From Candidatus Hydrogenedens terephthalaticus JGI OTU-1 (GTDB lineage Bacteria; Hydrogenedentota; Hydrogenedentia; Hydrogenedentales; Hydrogenedentaceae), in assembly GCA_000493945.1 (NCBI GenBank), contig AWNW01000015.1, forward strand, positions 1 to 24,319: 24,319 nt of DNA, given 5' to 3'. The translations under genes were made by a program, and so were the position numbers. Position 1 is the stretch's first letter. Each line of letters starts with the position of its first letter. Positions 23,476 to 24,319 of this stretch are shown in pieces. The notes beneath the pieces are model-generated. The model was not told where the DNA came from, made no database searches, and saw only the letters and a list, made by a program, of their open reading frames with translations.

Positions 23476-24319
23476 ATGTTAAGTTGGCGAAAAGATTCTG
23501 AAGTAGAGAAAAAAAATGTTAACAAACCAAAAACTCCAGTAGAGAAAGAATCTGGAATAGGGAATAAGAATCAGGAGCTTCAAGAAACCCGTGGAGGGAT
23601 TTCACATAAAAGATTAGGGGATTTACTTCTTGAAGAGAAATTAATCACTTTAGAGCAATTAGCGGAAGCATTGAAAATACAGTCGGAAGAAGGAGGTTTT
23701 TTAGGGAGAATATTGGTTGAAAAGGGTTTTATTAAACAGGAGGCTGTATCGTCATGCCTTGCTAAACAGTGTAAGATCCCGCACATTAATCTTGTCGAAT
23801 ATGATATTTCCCCTGAGGTTATACATCTTGTTCCTGAAGAAATTTGCAGGAGAAGATATTTACTTCCCATAGATAAATTGGGACGAATTTTAACCGTTGC
23901 TATGGTGGACCCATTAGATACTGATGCTCTGGAGGAGGTAAAAAATTACTGTACCGATTTAAGAATAAAACCGATATTGTGTAGTTGGGATGATTTGAAT
24001 CGGGCTTTTGAAAAGGCATTTCGTAAGAGCAAGCAAAGTAGTGATATGATGTCTGTCCTGACATCAGATTCATTAGGTTTGAGGAAGATAGAAACGGAAG
24101 TATCCGAAGTAAAAAGTCCTGTTGAATCAGAGCCGATTCTTCCTGAGTCTGTTTTAGAAGAAGTAGAAAAAATAGCAGAGAAAACAGAGGATACATTTCA
24201 TCACGAAAGTCGGGTTGCCCCCGGTGTTCGAGAAATTGGAGAAAAAACTATACAAGCTCCTATTGCTACAGAGGTAGTTATTGATACCTCTGTCGTGCAA
24301 GCAATACGCGAACTTCCCA
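23476..24319 (+). CDS. GspE/PilB-type secretion ATPase, N-terminal part (cut by right edge)
   Basis: The frame is open from ATG 23476 (AGGA 6 nt upstream) to the window end, 281 codons. After a charged leader of about 42 residues comes KRLGDLLLEEKLITLEQLAEAL (start of the MshEN/T2SSE_N domain), GGFLGRILVEKGFI, LAKQCKIPHINL, then ISPEVIHLVPEEICRRRYLLPI and TVAMVDPLDTDALEEV. This is the standard N-terminal domain of GspE/PilB ATPases that drive type II secretion or type IV pilus assembly, and related MshEN modules bind cyclic di-GMP. Residues from about 190 on are a low-complexity acidic linker (ETEVSEVKSP, EEVEKIAEKTED). The Walker motifs would lie beyond the right edge, so whether an ATPase domain follows is inference; a stand-alone MshEN protein is the alternative. 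Confidence 0.88.
   Translation, partial: MLSWRKDSEVEKKNVNKPKTPVEKESGIGNKNQELQETRGGISHKRLGDLLLEEKLITLEQLAEALKIQSEEGGFLGRILVEKGFIKQEAVSSCLAKQCKIPHINLVEYDISPEVIHLVPEEICRRRYLLPIDKLGRILTVAMVDPLDTDALEEVKNYCTDLRIKPILCSWDDLNRAFEKAFRKSKQSSDMMSVLTSDSLGLRKIETEVSEVKSPVESEPILPESVLEEVEKIAEKTEDTFHHESRVAPGVREIGEKTIQAPIATEVVIDTSVVQAIRELP

Overview
The window is AT-rich bacterial DNA that is almost fully coding: 15 protein genes, two of them cut by the window edges. I see no rRNA, tRNA, IS element or CRISPR. Lipoprotein signals, secreted proteins and a type II secretion/type IV pilus ATPase point to a Gram-negative-type envelope. Long Glu-Gly-x-Pro ('PEG') linkers joining PASTA and metalloprotease domains, together with BACON-like lipoproteins and GT-C/TPR fusions, recall Hydrogenedentota, Lentisphaerae and related lineages. 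That placement is an inference from protein style only.

Layout. (1) Positions 1-6515, minus strand: a probable operon starts at an extended -10 promoter near 6490 and runs BACON-like lipoprotein, GT-C glycosyltransferase with C-terminal TPRs, dynamin-like membrane GTPase, then an aldo/keto reductase cut by the left edge. (2) 6543-7803, minus: beta-carbonic anhydrase, then a nicotinamidase-like hydrolase. (3) 7936-9549, plus: CstA-type transporter, divergent from the carbonic anhydrase across a small palindrome. (4) 9541-14040, minus: secreted unknown protein, TPR/multi-TM protein, AlkP-superfamily phosphodiesterase and GT4 glycosyltransferase, tightly packed with a TAAATG junction and an ATGA overlap. 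(5) 14158-17469, plus: secreted PHP hydrolase, xylose-isomerase-like TIM barrel and calcineurin-like phosphoesterase. (6) 17759-22165, plus: a large PASTA/PEG-repeat lipoprotein, a strong terminator, then a secreted zinc metalloprotease with its own PEG linker and a C-terminal membrane anchor. (7) 22183-23298, minus: another GT4 glycosyltransferase. (8) 23476 to the end, plus: N-terminal part of a GspE/PilB-type ATPase.

The most notable observation is that two unrelated genes, the dynamin-like GTPase and the zinc metalloprotease, are each split at an 8-nt A/T homopolymer where 7 nt would restore a textbook domain. Both need the same correction, one base fewer. At least three other 8-nt runs in this window sit in intact frames. 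Homopolymer sequencing error, real mutation and transcriptional slippage are all possible. The second notable object is the surface lipoprotein at 17759-20290: exactly 56 consecutive tetrapeptide units plus a second 36-bp repeat array separate five Cys-paired PASTA domains.

Themes that join the genes are envelope glycosylation (three glycosyltransferases), phosphoester hydrolysis by several unrelated metallohydrolases, and secreted or anchored surface proteins. The carbonic anhydrase, CstA and nicotinamidase-like genes look like ordinary metabolism.
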